The position numbers and the translations under genes are program-made. A stretch of DNA of 64,000 nt from the NCBI RefSeq assembly GCF_033958435.1, contig NC_134138.1:178606798-178670797 (forward strand). Reading direction: 5' to 3'. The notes under the pieces were generated by a model that saw only the letters and a list, made by a program, of their open reading frames with translations, was not told where the DNA came from and did no database searches. Numbering within the stretch: the first letter of the stretch is position 1; each line of letters opens with the position of its first letter. Source of the stretch: Carettochelys insculpta (taxonomy: Eukaryota; Chordata; Testudines; Carettochelyidae). Positions 11,801 through 23,599 of this stretch are shown piece by piece.

Positions 11801-14332
11801 TAATGGTTCATTAACTAAATTTAAATCTGGCCCCTAACCTTTGCTACCACCACAGTGCAACTCTACACTACAAAAAGGAGGGTAATATAATCACCACTTT
11901 CAAAATGGTTAAAAAGCCTGAGCTCCATGTTACAGTCAGTTCCAATTAAATTCAAACTTATTTTACTTATGGGAACTTAGCAACAGTGCCCTGTCAGCAG
12001 CTTTGGCCTATCCTGGGGAATTCTTTGCTTTATGAATATGAACTCCAGATAGCTTTGAAAATGCTGTTTTAGAGCAGCATACCTTCAACGTGTTCTCCTA
12101 GCGCTGTCCTCTCCTCCCCACATTTTTTCAGCAACAAAGAGAAGAAAGAGAGAGACAGGCTTCAAGGGCACAGGAAAGGTGTGAGTGCAACCAAGTATGC
12201 TCATTTTATAGTAAATCTGTGTTACTGAGCAGTAAAGCACGATAATTCAAAGGTAAGATTGAATCCATCCTTAACTGAGTGCAGCTGTTTTCATCTCACC
12301 CTTTCATAAATATTCCAATACATTGTATGAAAGTATAAGTCACATCAAACACTGATCTCAGATCTCAAAATATTTCAGAACCATGAGATGAACCAAGGAG
12401 AAAGGAGCAATGAGTTGAAGACAGAGCTCCAGCCGCTACTTTGAATTTCTTTCCTTTCAAGGTATCTTACCCCGTCAGCCCATTCAATTGAAGGCTTTCG
12501 TGGTATCTCAGGTATAGCATAGTTTCAACATAATCCTTCCTTTTTTTGCTTCACCATTAAAAGACTCAGCTCCGTATAGTGCATGTTGTGTTAGGGCAAC
12601 TTCCTGCAATATCTTTGGTAGCCCAAACTGCATTAGGTGTATAAACTGTTTATGCCACACTGTGGGTCAAGGATTGCATCTCCTCCACATCAGGGAAAGG
12701 AAACAATGGCTTCTCCCACAAGTGAAAACAGTGTCGGGTGAACTAGGCCAATCATCCAAATTCTTTGAGCATTCATGGAAGATGGGACAGATCCCAAAGG
12801 GACTAGAGAAAGGCAAACGTAGGACCTATTTCTAAACTGGGGAACAAAGAGGTTCTGAGCACTTATAGATCCGATAGTACAGTGGTGAGCAAACTTCTTA
12901 CGTTGGACCCCATTTTTCTTCCCTGAAATTAGCAGGAACCCCCCCCCCACAATCTGTCTAATGTAATCCAAACCAAAGGAAATTTTGGTTATGTTCATAT
13001 AAAAAAATCCCCTTTAGGTTTGTGTAAGAAAATGGTTATGTAGAATTTACAAACTTTATCAATCAGTATATAAACATGAATACACAAATGTGAGTGCACA
13101 TAAAACAGTAACATTTCTACAATTTTAAAGAGATGGATGAGCCTGAGATGCAGCAGCCCATCGTGCTGAGCCCCTCCCCCACCCCGTACGAAATTTCAGA
13201 AAAACCTAGAGCAGGGACACAACTTGGCAATAATTTCACAAATACTGCACTGTTGTTTTTTTGGCCTGAGCCTGACCTGCTTAAATGTTATAACGTGAAT
13301 TTAGTGCTCATGAAAGGCATTGGATTAAGAGATTTGGAGGCTGAAGTTATCTATATAGCCTCAGACAGGTACCATGTGAGCAGCAGTCTCATTAAATTTC
13401 CCCTCAAGGCACACTTCTCTGAAACCTATCAGAGTTAATCCATCCCTAAAGAAGTGCTGTCATTTCTATAAAAGTTCCAGAAAATATATGAAATACTGCT
13501 TCACCTATTTTTGGTCTCACACAGTGTTTTATTTCTGAGGTTTCTATCTGGGCCCTGTTCCCACAAACAGTTATGTATATGTTTAGCTTCAAAGATGTGA
13601 GACCAATTATTTAAAAAAAAAAAAAAACTAAACAGCTGCATATGATAATTTGCAAGACTGGAACTTGACACTGAGATCAGATCAAGGCAGGCACCTTTTC
13701 TGCTCTGTTTTCTACATAGTACTGAGCACACTACTGACGCTGCACAAATAAAACAAAATACTAATATTCAGAGAGGGCCAGAGTTTTAACAGCATAATAT
13801 TTCACACACACAAGTTCTTAGGAGTCTGGCAAGTCAATGATTCTGAAAGCAAAGACACTTAACTCGTGCCTATAGGATTTGCACGTGAGGAATGGTTCAC
13901 ACAAAATGACAGTTTAAAAGATCCTTCTCAGAACTGTGTAATCTTTGCCATCCCAGCCCAGTCTTACATCTGTCCTAGAGAAAACATCTTCGGCTGAGAT
14001 TGCCAACCAAGGTACTTAGTGCTGCTAGGTTTTGTGATGCTTGTATGAACTTTATTCAAATCTGTTAGGTGGCAATCACCAAGTCATCCTCATTTGAGCC
14101 TAGATTTGACCTGGAGACCTGGAAGTGCAAACTACTCTGTTCTATGATATAGAAACACATACTAGCCTATGGGTGAAAGCTTGATTGAAAGGCTGTCAAT
14201 ATAAAAATTGAAAATGCACACACAGTGTATTACTGTGATGGTTTGGGGAATCTGTCTGCAAAATTTCTTAATTCTGTGTGAGAAAGTAAACTTACTGTAC
14301 ATATCTTTAACAAGCTACAAAATTTATTTTTC
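11801..14332. other. Intronic sequence, no gene seen
   Basis: No coding domain recognised. A hAT-like terminus (CAGTGGTGAGCAAACTTCTTA) occurs near 12880, but the partner end was not located. A poly(A) run lies at 13612-13627. Confidence 0.45.
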
Positions 14333-14553
14333 ATAGAGAGGTAACTGTGTTAGTCTGTATCTTCAAAAAGCAAACAAAAAAGCAGTCTTGTAGCTCTTTA
14401 AAGACTAACAAAATGATTTATTAGATCATGAGCTTTTGTGGGACAGACCCACTTCTTCAGATCTGGAGAAGTGGGTCTGCCCCACGAAAGCTCATCGCCT
14501 AATAAATCACTTTGTTAGTCTTTAACGTGTTACAAGACTGCTTTTTTATTATT
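14333..14553. mobile_element. Head-to-head palindrome of Penelope 3' tails
   Basis: Left part: minus-strand Penelope tail starting AGAGAGGTAACTGTGTTAGTCTG. From about 14372 the sequence is an inverted repeat: 'aagcagtcttgtag..aaagactaacaaaatgatttatta..gggacagacccacttcttcag' is followed at once by its complement, 'ctggagaagtgggtctgcccc..aataaatcactttgttagtcttt..acaagactgctt'. Each arm is about 90 bp with a loop of a few bases. Both arms are the tail seen in single copy at 26330-26447. No reverse transcriptase is left. A second, independent palindrome of the same kind lies at 59735-59927. Confidence 0.8.
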
Positions 14554-16329
14554 TTATTTTTCATGTTCAGCACTGGGATTTTTCCATTTTCCATTTGCCT
14601 CTGTTTGCCTGGAACTCCAGAAGGTCAGCAGTGTAGTGATAACAAAAAAAGTGTCATTGACTAAAGCACCCAAGTAGTGACAAATGATGACTCCAAAGAC
14701 TGGGTCCTAACCAAAGAAACTGACTTAGAATGGGAGAGGTGGCCTATCAATAAGATCACTTGTGATTGCCTTTTGAGACTGACCACCAAGGCAAATGACT
14801 GACAGAATGGAAGGGAAGGGTGAATGAGAGTGAGAGAAAATGTGTCTAGTTGGTTAATGGAATGTGCCAGTTATCTGTGTGCCAGATAAAATAGCTTTTA
14901 TTGTGTGCATGCACACCCACCTGCACACCCTCCCTCCCACCCACCCACCGATCAAATAAAGAGAAATAATGTTTTAAATGCCCATGCAAAGTGTTTCTCT
15001 GTGTTGTGTCATATCTATCACATACCCCAGGAGAAACTCAAACTCTAACGAAGGAGGATCCCACCTTTCTTGAGATACTAGAAGAGGTTTTGGGCTACAG
15101 CGGGCATATGAGGAGTCAGTAGTGAGGGAGCATTAGATAAAGGTCTGCACTCCAAAAGTATCCCTAGGAACTTCCTGATTTCGAAAGCACTGGGGCACTG
15201 TACAAATTTCACAGGCTTATAACACTTGAAATTGAATTCTGCGTATAGCAGTTTGGGGACTGCTGGCAACCAACCTACACCTGTAACAAATATGCACTGC
15301 ACTTTTAGGTCAAATACAGTATGACGTATGCCTAGTTTGTGAAATGTCCCATTCCTTCATATTATAATTTCATATACACATATTGATAGATACTAATCTA
15401 TGTAATATTTATGTGCATGGCCATATGGCAATCAGGGCCATGCAAAACACCTGTAAGTTTGTTGGGAGTCGAATTCCTCTTGTAAAGGATCATGTGTAAA
15501 GATCTTGGCTAGCCATATTACTGCAGAAATATTTTAACACAATATAATCTATAAACTAAATTAAAAATACAAGCTATAATTGCATATTTCCTAATTTAAT
15601 GGAAAGAGCATGATTACTTAAGAGATAGCAAATTAATCACAACAAAAGTATTCATTAACAGTGGAGGCCATTAACATTTCTAATAATCAAACCCGTTAAA
15701 TCTTAAAATAATTACCTTTATTTTTTCTAAAATTAAAAATTTGCCATGGTACATTAGCTTATGCTAGATTACGCTTTATTCACCTAGAAGCAGCAACAAA
15801 ATATCGATATCTCTCAACACTAAAAGATCAAGTGTGTCTGATAGCAGATTTTTTATCATATGCTGACCTTTCACTCTAATGAAAGTCACGCGTAAATCTA
15901 ATCACACTATAGCTGTATATACTGTAATCTGTAAAAAGGGTTTGCTTTTCATGAGGTCATGTGAGGGAGATAAGGTAGGAGGGAATGGGCTTTACCCACA
16001 TAAAGCTCATAAAATCTATTTTGTTCAGTATTACCCAGTGACTAACCGAATATATGAAGAGACACAATGTGTCACCTGTGAGTGTGTGTGTATACTGGGC
16101 AACATATTTTCAAACTTGGTGAAATATATTCACATTTATTCATGTATACCTGTGTCCTAAATATTGGAAAAGCCGGGCACAGTTCTCACAATTGATGTCG
16201 ATGTTTCACATGTCCAAGTCCTCTGAAAATTAAGCTGCTTAAACTTGTATTTTGGAGCCTAATTTTAGGTCCTTAGGTTTAAAATTCTGGAAATTTTACA
16301 TGGCCATGTTATGTTCTTCAGCTTCTAAT
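14554..16329. other. Intronic sequence, no gene seen
   Basis: AT-rich DNA with short pyrimidine/CCCACC repeats near 14920-14950. No coding domain, RNA gene or intact transposon recognised. Confidence 0.5.
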
Positions 16330-17100
16330 GGTTCAAGCATCCACTGACACACCATTTTCTATAGGTCACACCAGGAATTACCTCTGACACTTAGCAAGAC
16401 CCCCTCTTGTAGTTAGTGTCTCACCCATTGTTGCACTCCACTCTTAGTCTGTGGCCTCAGGCTCTGGACCATGCTGTCTCCCAGTGCTGCCTGCTATATC
16501 AGTCTCTTGCCCTTCCCATGGTTATCAATTGTCCTCAGCCTCACACCTGCCACCATGGCCAACTGCAGCCAAGGTCTAGCCCCTCACTTCAGGGGCAAGC
16601 TGCAGTCTATACAGACCACATTCCAATGATATCAAGGTGCAGTGTAAGAGGTGGGAGGGTGACCCAGGTGTGCCTACTATTCTGGGTTCTGGCATAGGGA
16701 CCATCCGGCTTCAGCCTTCCTCTGCCCTCCTTTACTCCCTGCTTAACAGCTCGTGCTCCCTGGGCTATTTCCACATGACCCTTGCACCCTCTATGCCCTT
16801 GTGTCTTGGCCACTGCCTGGCAAGTATCAGGTTGGAGTATCTCTCTTTGTTCTCCTGAGTCCACCCAGCACTGCTCCATCTAAGGTGCTTCTCCCATGGA
16901 ACCAGTCCTTCCCCTCCAGTGGTCAGGACCCAACTGCCCACTGCTTTGCTGATCAGCTCTTTGCAACAGGGCTGCCATGGCATGCCACCCTGCAATTGGC
17001 TCCTCATGAGACTCTTACTAAGCATCCAGGGTTCTGGGCCAGCCCACTTGGACCACTTCTGGATCGAGTGGGGCACTGTTCCCACTGTGCCACTGAAAAA
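16330..17100 (-). mobile_element. Decayed LTR-like repeat
   Basis: Shares collinear blocks with 10855-11800 ('gccaactgcagccaaggtctagcccctca', 'gtggtcaggacccaactgc') and more loosely with the solo LTR at 47155-47789. No coding sequence. The edges are vague and no target duplication could be assigned. Confidence 0.4.
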
Positions 17101-17340
17101 TAAGAGGAAAATATCTGAAATGAAAGATTAAGAAAATAATTCCTGAACTACAACACATTGTTATGTGTTCTTGAAATTACCATCCCCTGCCTCAAAAGGC
17201 CAATTAACTCCCATGTAGAGGCCTATGCACAAGGCCTGTATAACAGTTCACTTCCACTTCACCCTATTTTGAAGATTTATATTGCAATAAGCGGTGTTGG
17301 CCCTCTGCACAGAGGTGTTTCTTCACTCTGTTTATAAGTG

Positions 17341-17770
17341 TAGTACCCAGAGGTACTGAGACCTCATCTGGGGTGAGTGAAGTCTCTGCTCTACAGCATC
17401 AGCTGAGAAGAACCTGGCCTTTAGCTCGTGTGGTACAGTGCAGGATTTTAAACCCTATGCTCACAGGATCTATCCCTGGTGCCAGCAACCCAGGTCTGTC
17501 AGTGTTACAACTGATGCACAGGTCGGGAAGAACTGCTGGAAGGTCTCAAAAGCTTGGAATGCACTTCCTCAGCCCAGGGAAGCATGTAGTACCCAGAAGG
17601 TACTGAGACCTCAGCTGGGGTGAGTAAAATCTCTGCTCTTCAGCCTCAGCTGAGAGCCAGCTGGTCTTTAGCTCATGTGGTAAAGTACAGGGCTTTAGCC
17701 CCTACACTTGCAGGTTCCGTCCCTGATGCCGGCAACCCGGGTCTGTTGGCATTACATAAGGACTCTTATC
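17341..17770 (+). repeat. Tandem tRNA-derived repeat, two units of about 245 bp
   Basis: Units start at 17341 and about 17586 with TAGTACCCAGAGGTACTGAG / TAGTACCCAGAAGGTACTGA. Each holds a pol III A-box-like TTAGCTCATGTGGTAAAG (about 17666-17683 in unit 2) and a B-box-like AGGTTCCGTCCCT (about 17713-17725), in tRNA-like spacing, followed by 'gccagcaacccaggtctgtc'. Unit 2 is truncated. The tRNA part cannot be a working tRNA because no clean acceptor stem or CCA-side pairing is evident. A minus-strand array of the same unit is at 51974-52370. Confidence 0.7.
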
Positions 17771-17937
17771 CTTTATCATTTCTTCGAGGATATCACATTA
17801 TTATTACTTACCTCTTATAGTTAGGTAGAGGAAGACTATGGAGCAGAAATCATGTCCCTTTATCACTCACAAAGATCATGCCCATTACCAGAATGGAAAT
17901 ATATATTTGTATGCAACCTAGCAATGAGATATGTAGC

Positions 17938-18706
17938 AACAGTTCCCAAAATTTAGCAACCTGCAGACCCCACCAATTTATTCCCCCCCGGCCAGGAACT
18001 TCCTGTCCCTACCCTGAACTGAGGCCAAATCCCTTACTATTCCTTCCTCAGGCCCTTCCCTCCATCATTCATTCTCCCCTACCCTCATTCAGTTACACTG
18101 TGCCAGGGCAGGAAGGAGGGGTGCAAGATGGGGGTGAGGGATCTGGCTGGGGTGCAGGCACTTGGCTGGGGCTTGTGTGGAGGAGTTTGGGGTTCAGGTG
18201 GGGACTTTAAGCTGAGACAGAAGGTGGGTATGGGTTTAGGGGGAGTGGAAGGCTCCAGATGAGAGTATGAGCTCAGGCCTGGGGCCAGGGATGAAAGTTT
18301 TGGAGTGCAGGATAAAATGTGGGGTCTGGCAGAACTTATGACAGCTCCCATGCAGCCACCACCATTTCCCTGTGGCCCGTGAGATGCAACACACTGCCTA
18401 CTTGCCTGCAAGCTCCATGATGGCAGCTTCCATTGATTGTGGTTCCCAGCTGCAGTGTGGAGAGCTGCAGAGTCAGACCTAAGAAGGAGCAGTGTGTGGA
18501 GCCTTCCTGGCCGCACATGTGTTTAGGAACCATAGGTGTCTGGTGGCTGCATCTGGGAACTGTGCAGAACCACTGCAGGTAAGCCTGCCTTAGTTCCAGC
18601 CTATGGGCCCCAAGAAGGAGGTGGTGATCAGTGGGGCCTGCAGAAGCCTTGCAGTTTCCTTGCAGACCCAAGTGGTCTGTGGACCCTAACTTGAGGAATG
18701 GTGATC
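17938..18706. mobile_element. Probable hAT-type element
   Basis: The left end, AGTTCCCAAAATTTAGCAACCTGCAGACCCC, and the complement of the right end, CACCATTCCTCAAGTTAGGG..CCACAGACC, resemble the hAT end 'TTCCCAAACTT..GCGGACCCC'. Target duplications were not resolved. The GC-rich interior has no recognised protein; its minus-strand open frames are low-complexity. Confidence 0.45.
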
Positions 18707-19261
18707 TATAGTACTGGGCATCTTCATTTATTCTGGATATGCGAGTACAATTGAATAGTCTCGCATTTATTTTTAATAGGGACTCAAATGATTCCCCTTT
18801 TTGGTGAGTTAAAAAATGGAATTTTAAGGTTTTTACCTTGAAAGGCTAATTCCAATTTCTTATTTCATCACACTCAATACTTGTTTGCATAAGATAATCA
18901 TTTTTCCACATAAATATTGCATTATTAGTTAGGTATATTGAACTAACAGGGCTATTGTTCTTGTATGGGCTGTTATGACAGTTTTCATGTCCCTTTTAAT
19001 TTTCTTAAGCAACCTTCACAAATTCCATTATTTTGTTTCAAAACAAAATCTGCTATGATGAATAGGAAGAACTGTAGACACCTTTGCCTTCAATACCTTT
19101 TGTCATTTAAGACATCCCCAGCTGGTATTTTCCTGCAGCTCTTTTATATATCCACCCATTTTATTCACATGAAACCATTTTTCCTCCTTGCACAAAAAAT
19201 GAGCATACTATCTGTGTTCTTTACACCCAGATAACTGTTTCTCTGCACAGCTCTTGTCCTC
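18707..19261. other. Intronic sequence, no gene seen
   Basis: AT-rich, with no recognised feature before the Harbinger transposon. Confidence 0.5.
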
Positions 19262-19701
19262 TGGGGGTGCATCTACACTAGCTGGCTACTTCGAAGTAGC
19301 CAGCCCAACACTGAAATAGCACCCGTCGCATCTACACGCGCCAGGTGCTATTTCAACGTTGAAATCAACGTTAGGCAGCGAGACATCGAAGTCGCTATTC
19401 CCATCTGAGGATGGGAATAGCACCCTACTTTGACGTTGAACGTCGAAGTAGGGTGTGTGTAGACGATCCGCGTCCTGCTACTTCGAAATAGCAGAGTCCT
19501 CCATGGCAGCCATCAGCTGAGGGGTTGAGAGACACTCTCTCCAGCCCCTGCAGGGCTCTATGGTTGCCACGTGCAGCAGCCTTAAAGGCACCACCGACCC
19601 GGATTTCCTGTGGCAGGAAGCTGAGAGCGTGCAGGCAGCAGCACAGGCACATGCTAGCCCTGCACACTTCTCACAGGCCCCGATCCCCACTGCTTTTACC
19701 C

Positions 19702-20966
19702 ATGGCCTCCAGCCAGCCTCCCGAGCGCCCCCAGGGCTCCCCTCCTGAGGGGACCCAGGCACCCCCAGCAGCCAGGTGGGGGTCAAAAGGACGCTGGGCC
19801 CCACCTGGTTGGAGGTGGAGCTCTTAGACCTGCTGGGGCTCTGGGGCAAGGAGGAGGTGCTCCATGTGATGGGGAGCAAGCGGCAGAACGCAGAAGCGTT
19901 CGCCCAACTGGCCGAGGGCCTGGCTGCCCGGCATCACCCTGCCCGCACTCTGGATCATGTCCGGAGTAAAGTGAAGGAGCTGTGGTTGGGATACGCCCGG
20001 GCCCAGGACTCAGCCAGCCAGTCTGGGGCTGTCCCCGCCATTTCCCCTATTACAGGGAGCTCAGGGCCATCCTGGGCCCCCAGGACACCTCCTCCCACAC
20101 GGCCACCCTTGACACCACGGCCACAAGCCCCAGCAAGCCTCAGAGCCAGAGTCCAGCCCAGAGGCCAGCCCCGCACTCCGGGGCCCACCTGAGGAGCCCT
20201 CCCTCAGGACAGCGGAGGAGGGGTCCAGCAGCGAGGAGCGGGGGCTCCTCATTGACCTCCCTTCCCGGAGCACCAGCTGGGCATCTGCCCACCGGGCTTC
20301 CCCCGACCGTGGCAATGGACGGTCAGGTATGTACCCCACAGAGCACACACCCATAGGCCACAGGGCGGGGGCACCAGACATGACCAGGAGCCTCACACAC
20401 CCCCACCGGACCCCAACCCGTGAATGCCCAGCCAAAGTATGGTCCCAGGACGGCGGCACGACCATCAGCGCCCATCAGCACCCATACCAATGGACAGAAC
20501 TCAGTCTTGACCCTGGGGGCAGGGGGACAATGCCATGGCGACAGCCAACAGGGACATCAAACCCAACAATGGGGACGGAGACCCAGCACCCAAGAGGGGG
20601 TGGGGAGAATGGGCCACGGGCCAGGGCACTAGACTAACAGCCTTCCCCTCCCTCTCTCCAGCTGCAGCATCGGACGCCCCAGGCAGCCAGGCACTGTTTG
20701 TTGTCCCCAACAGCCCGCCAGAGGCCAGCCACTGCCAGTGGCCGGAGACACCCCCAAGGCCAGCAGGACGGTCCCACCACTGCTGGAATCTTGGGATGGC
20801 CCCGGTGGACCCTCAGCTGCTGGCAGCTCTCCGGTGGCAGACGGAGGTGACGAAGGAAAGACTCCACTTTGAGCGGGAGGAGTCCACCCGGTGGTGGGCG
20901 GCGTGGGAGGACTTTATGGGGGTTTTCAGGGACATAGCCGGGTCGATCTGGGAGGCCGTCGCCTGA
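19702..20966 (+). pseudogene. Harbinger accessory DNA-binding protein (trihelix/MADF-like), decayed
   Basis: In this superfamily the second protein binds the element ends and helps import the transposase. The likely ATG is at 19702, followed by a Pro-rich N-terminus. The DNA-binding helices begin near 19806, with W..VELLDLL.LWG, then AFAQLAEGLAARHH and TLDHVRSKVKELWLGY, the usual three-helix pattern. It continues with YYRELRAILG near 20055. A donor CAG|GTATGT (exon end 20326) and a pyrimidine-rich acceptor (exon start 20662) bound a 335-bp intron. The last exon ends in a charged helix (LRWQTEVTKERLHFEREES) and a stop after EAVA at 20966. Frameshifts fall between about 19785 and 19806 and near 20040, and the exon 2 frame does not join cleanly to exon 1, so the gene is not functional as it stands. 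Confidence 0.82.
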
Positions 20967-21324
20967 CTCCCACCCCCCACTGCCCCCTGGGCCGCCCTCC
21001 CTGCTGCCCCACCCATCGCCCCACCCGCCTCACCACCAGCAAGCTCCACAGAGCCCACTGGAGCTGAAGACTGGCCAGTGGAGGCATCCCAGCCCTACCT
21101 GGCAGACCTCCCAGCTCCCAGCCGGCCACGCTGGGGACCGCGGACATGGGGGGGGGGGGTTGCGAGCCGTACCCGCCGGGGCTCACGCCCCTCTACCCCC
21201 ACCATGGACTGACGGGGGCCCGATGGACGGCTCGGCTGTTGGACCATGTATACAGTTGTCCCCCTTTTTGTAGATTAGTTGCAGTTTCTTTGCTTAATCA
21301 AACAAGTTATCCAGTTTAAAAAAA

Positions 21325-21340
21325 AAAAGTTTTATTTTCC
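21325..21340 (-). promoter_or_regulatory. Poly(A) signal of the Harbinger transposase
   Basis: Plus-strand TTTTATTTTCC at about 21331 reads AATAAAA on the minus strand, about 130 bp after the natural end of the transposase frame and next to an A/T run. Position and strand fit a cleavage signal. Confidence 0.5.
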
Positions 21341-21466
21341 AAAAAGCTGGAGTCATGTGCTTGTTGGGGGGGTGGCGTGTGGGTGTTGGGGGCAGTGTGC
21401 GGGCAGTGCGGGCTGTGTGTGTGGGGGGGTCTTTTGGGAAGGTCAGGGAGGTGCTCACGGGTCTCC

Positions 21467-22931
21467 CTGATCAAAGTGGGCCCACAGGGCCTCGCAGACC
21501 CGTACCCTCTCATGGTGGGCTTGGTGGCTGGGTGCGGCGGCTGGCTGGGGGAAGCCCGTGCCAGCGTCGACCACCCACCCCTAGACGAAAGCCTCCCCCT
21601 TGCTCTCAACGATGTTGTGGAGCATGCAGCACACGCCCACAACCTGGGGGATGTTTTGGAGGCTGACGTCCAGTCGGGCAAGGAGGCACCTCCAGCGGCA
21701 CTTCAGATGGCCAAATGTTCTCTCCACCACCTGGTGGGCATGGTTCAGGCGGGCACTGAACCACTCCTGGCTGGCGTTGAGGTGGCCGGTGTGCGGGCGC
21801 ATGAGCCAGGGCTGGAGGGGGTAGGCCGCATCCGCCTCAAGGCAGAGGGGCACGGTGGTGTCCCCCCGAGGGATCTCCCTCTGGGGGTTGTAGGTCCCCA
21901 CTTCCAGCCGGCGTCACAGGCCCGAGCTCTTAAAAACACGGGCATCGTGTGTGCAGCCGGGCCAGCCCATCTACATATCCTGGAAGCGGCCCCGACTGTC
22001 CACCATGGCCTGCAGGACCACGGAGTGGTAGCCCCTGCGGTTTATGTATCTTCCTCCGCTGTGGTCCGGGGTGTGAATGGGGATGTGGGTCCCATCCAGG
22101 GCCCCGAAGCAGTTGGGGAACCCCATGGAGGTGAAACTGGTGATGGCTGCGTCCAGGTCCCCAAGTTGGATGACTCTCTGGAGCAACATGGTGTTAAGTG
22201 CACGGACCACCTGTGGGGAGGGAACACAGGTGCCCATGAGGCTGTGCAAGGTGCCCCGGGGCCCTTTCCCCAGGCCCCCCTCCCAGGCACCTCCCCGGGT
22301 ACCCCACTTGCCCAGCCCATCCCTCCCCAGTACCCTTCCCTTTCCAGCCCCACACCCGGCTCCTCCCTGCCCCCCTCTGTCCCTCCCTCCCCAAGCCCAC
22401 AGCTGGCCTCCCGCCCAGTGGGTGCGTGCCCAGGCTTCCTTACCTCCATGACGACGACCCCGACCGTGGCCTTTCCCACTCGGAACTGGTGTCTCACGGA
22501 GCGATAGCTGTCTGGAGTGGCCAGCTTCCAGACAGCTATTGCCACCCTCCTCTCGATGGGGAGGGCGCGCTGCATCCGGGTGTTGTGGTGCCTCAGTGCT
22601 GGGATGAGCCACTGGCAGAGCTCGAGAAAGGTCTGCCGGCACATGCGGAAGTTCCGGCGCCACATATCGTCATCCCACTCTGGCATGACAAGCTGCTCCC
22701 ACCCCTTGGAGCTGGTGGGGTAGCTCCAGAGGCGAGGGAGCAGATGGTGAGGGAGGAAGAGCGGAGCCCGGTGCTCAGGGGCATTCCCGTCTGCCTCCGG
22801 GGTGGGCTCCTCTGGCAGGAGCCACTGGGCAGCCTCCCAGGCAGCACTAGCAGGGCGATTGCCCCCTGGATGACTACCTGGAAGGCCTCCGCTTCCTGCT
22901 GCTGCTGCTGCAGCTGCTGCTGGGTGTCCAT
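21467..22931 (-). pseudogene. PIF/Harbinger DDE transposase (HARBI1-like), two exons, decayed
   Basis: Start near 22931 (Met followed by a Gln-rich stretch). A frameshift lies near 22848. Exon 1 then includes the helix-turn-helix region (VRHQFRVGKATVGVVVME) and ends at 22444 before GTAAGG. A 233-bp intron in phase 0 ends at a CAG acceptor, and exon 2 starts at 22210. The DDE core shows the first Asp in GALDGTHIPI (codon 22096-22094), the second Asp in WPGCTHDARVF (near 21935), YPLQPWLM, and the Glu in VVERTFGHLKCRWRCL (codon 21724-21722). In-frame stops interrupt it at 21973-21971, 21916-21914 and 21583-21581; downstream similarity resumes in the same frame each time, so these are point mutations. 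The natural end is near 21467, with a poly(A) signal beyond it. Confidence 0.9.
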
Positions 22932-23599
22932 ATCTGCTGTGACTTGGTCTGCGAGAGAGTGGCTACTGCTCTGCAGACCTCATGCTGTGCAGGCCGGGTG
23001 TGTCTGAGAACGGCCCTTTAAAGAAGCGGCTTGCAGCTGCCCCAGAAGGGCTAGTGTGCTCTGTGACCCAGTCCACGGTCTGTCCTGGCCCCTTATTTTG
23101 AAAGAGGCTGCTTGTGTGTGTAGACGCTCTGCATTTCCTTCCAGGGTGGCTCTTTTCGACGTTCCCCGTTACTACTTCGACACTGAATGTCGACGTTGCC
23201 ATCCCTGGAGGACATGTAGACGATATTCGTTGAAGTAGCCTATTTCGATGTTCTTACTTCAAAATAGGCTACTTCGACGTAGTGTGCTAGGGTAGACGTA
23301 GCCTGGGTGTTTAAAAGTGTACAGGCAATAACTGTTTGAAATGTGAAAGCACCCTGTCAATACTCAAACTATTTTTAAGATATAAGGAGAGCAACAGCAG
23401 CATTATATCCACAGCATGGTTTGGTTTCACGAGAGCAAAAGGAATGCTCTTTTCCTGTGTTCATATTTGTCTTGTGAGAGGGTCTTATCCTCTGGGTTGG
23501 CAATGTGGAAAAGATGCTGAGCCACAGTGACTTCAGTGGCAATTATAGGTGCTCAGCCCTTCCTAAGATTTAAACCCAAAGGGGTGGTTCACTGTGTGA

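Larger units (their letters stand above)
19265..23303 (+). mobile_element. Full-length two-gene Harbinger transposon (4039 bp, TSD TGG)
   Basis: The left end is GGGTGCATCTACAC and the right end is the complement of GGCTACGTCTACCC. The flanking duplication is TGG (19262-19264 and 23304-23306). It carries the two genes typical of PIF/Harbinger elements: a trihelix/MADF-like DNA-binding protein on the plus strand (19702-20966) and a DDE transposase on the minus strand (about 22931 to 21467). They converge on a shared spacer with a minus-strand AATAAA signal at about 21331. The outer ~330 bp at each side match the 710-bp MITEs in this window, which makes this element a close relative of their parent. 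Both genes are broken, so this copy is not autonomous now. Confidence 0.92.

Noticed and set aside
12880..13000. hAT element starting CAGTGGTGAGCAAACTT
   Set aside because: Only one end was found; no matching inverted end or 8-bp duplication could be identified.
17650..17740. Functional tRNA gene
   Set aside because: A- and B-box-like motifs are present, but no proper acceptor stem or anticodon arm is evident, and the unit recurs as a degenerate tandem repeat.
21377..22507. 376-codon plus-strand open frame
   Set aside because: It is the antisense shadow of the Harbinger transposase, whose domains, intron and poly(A) signal are on the minus strand.
22042..22686. Transposase start at the Met at 22686 with a continuous 214-codon product
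   Set aside because: Similarity extends upstream of this Met, and downstream of 22444 the frame runs into the intron; the C-terminal half of that frame is intronic or out of frame.
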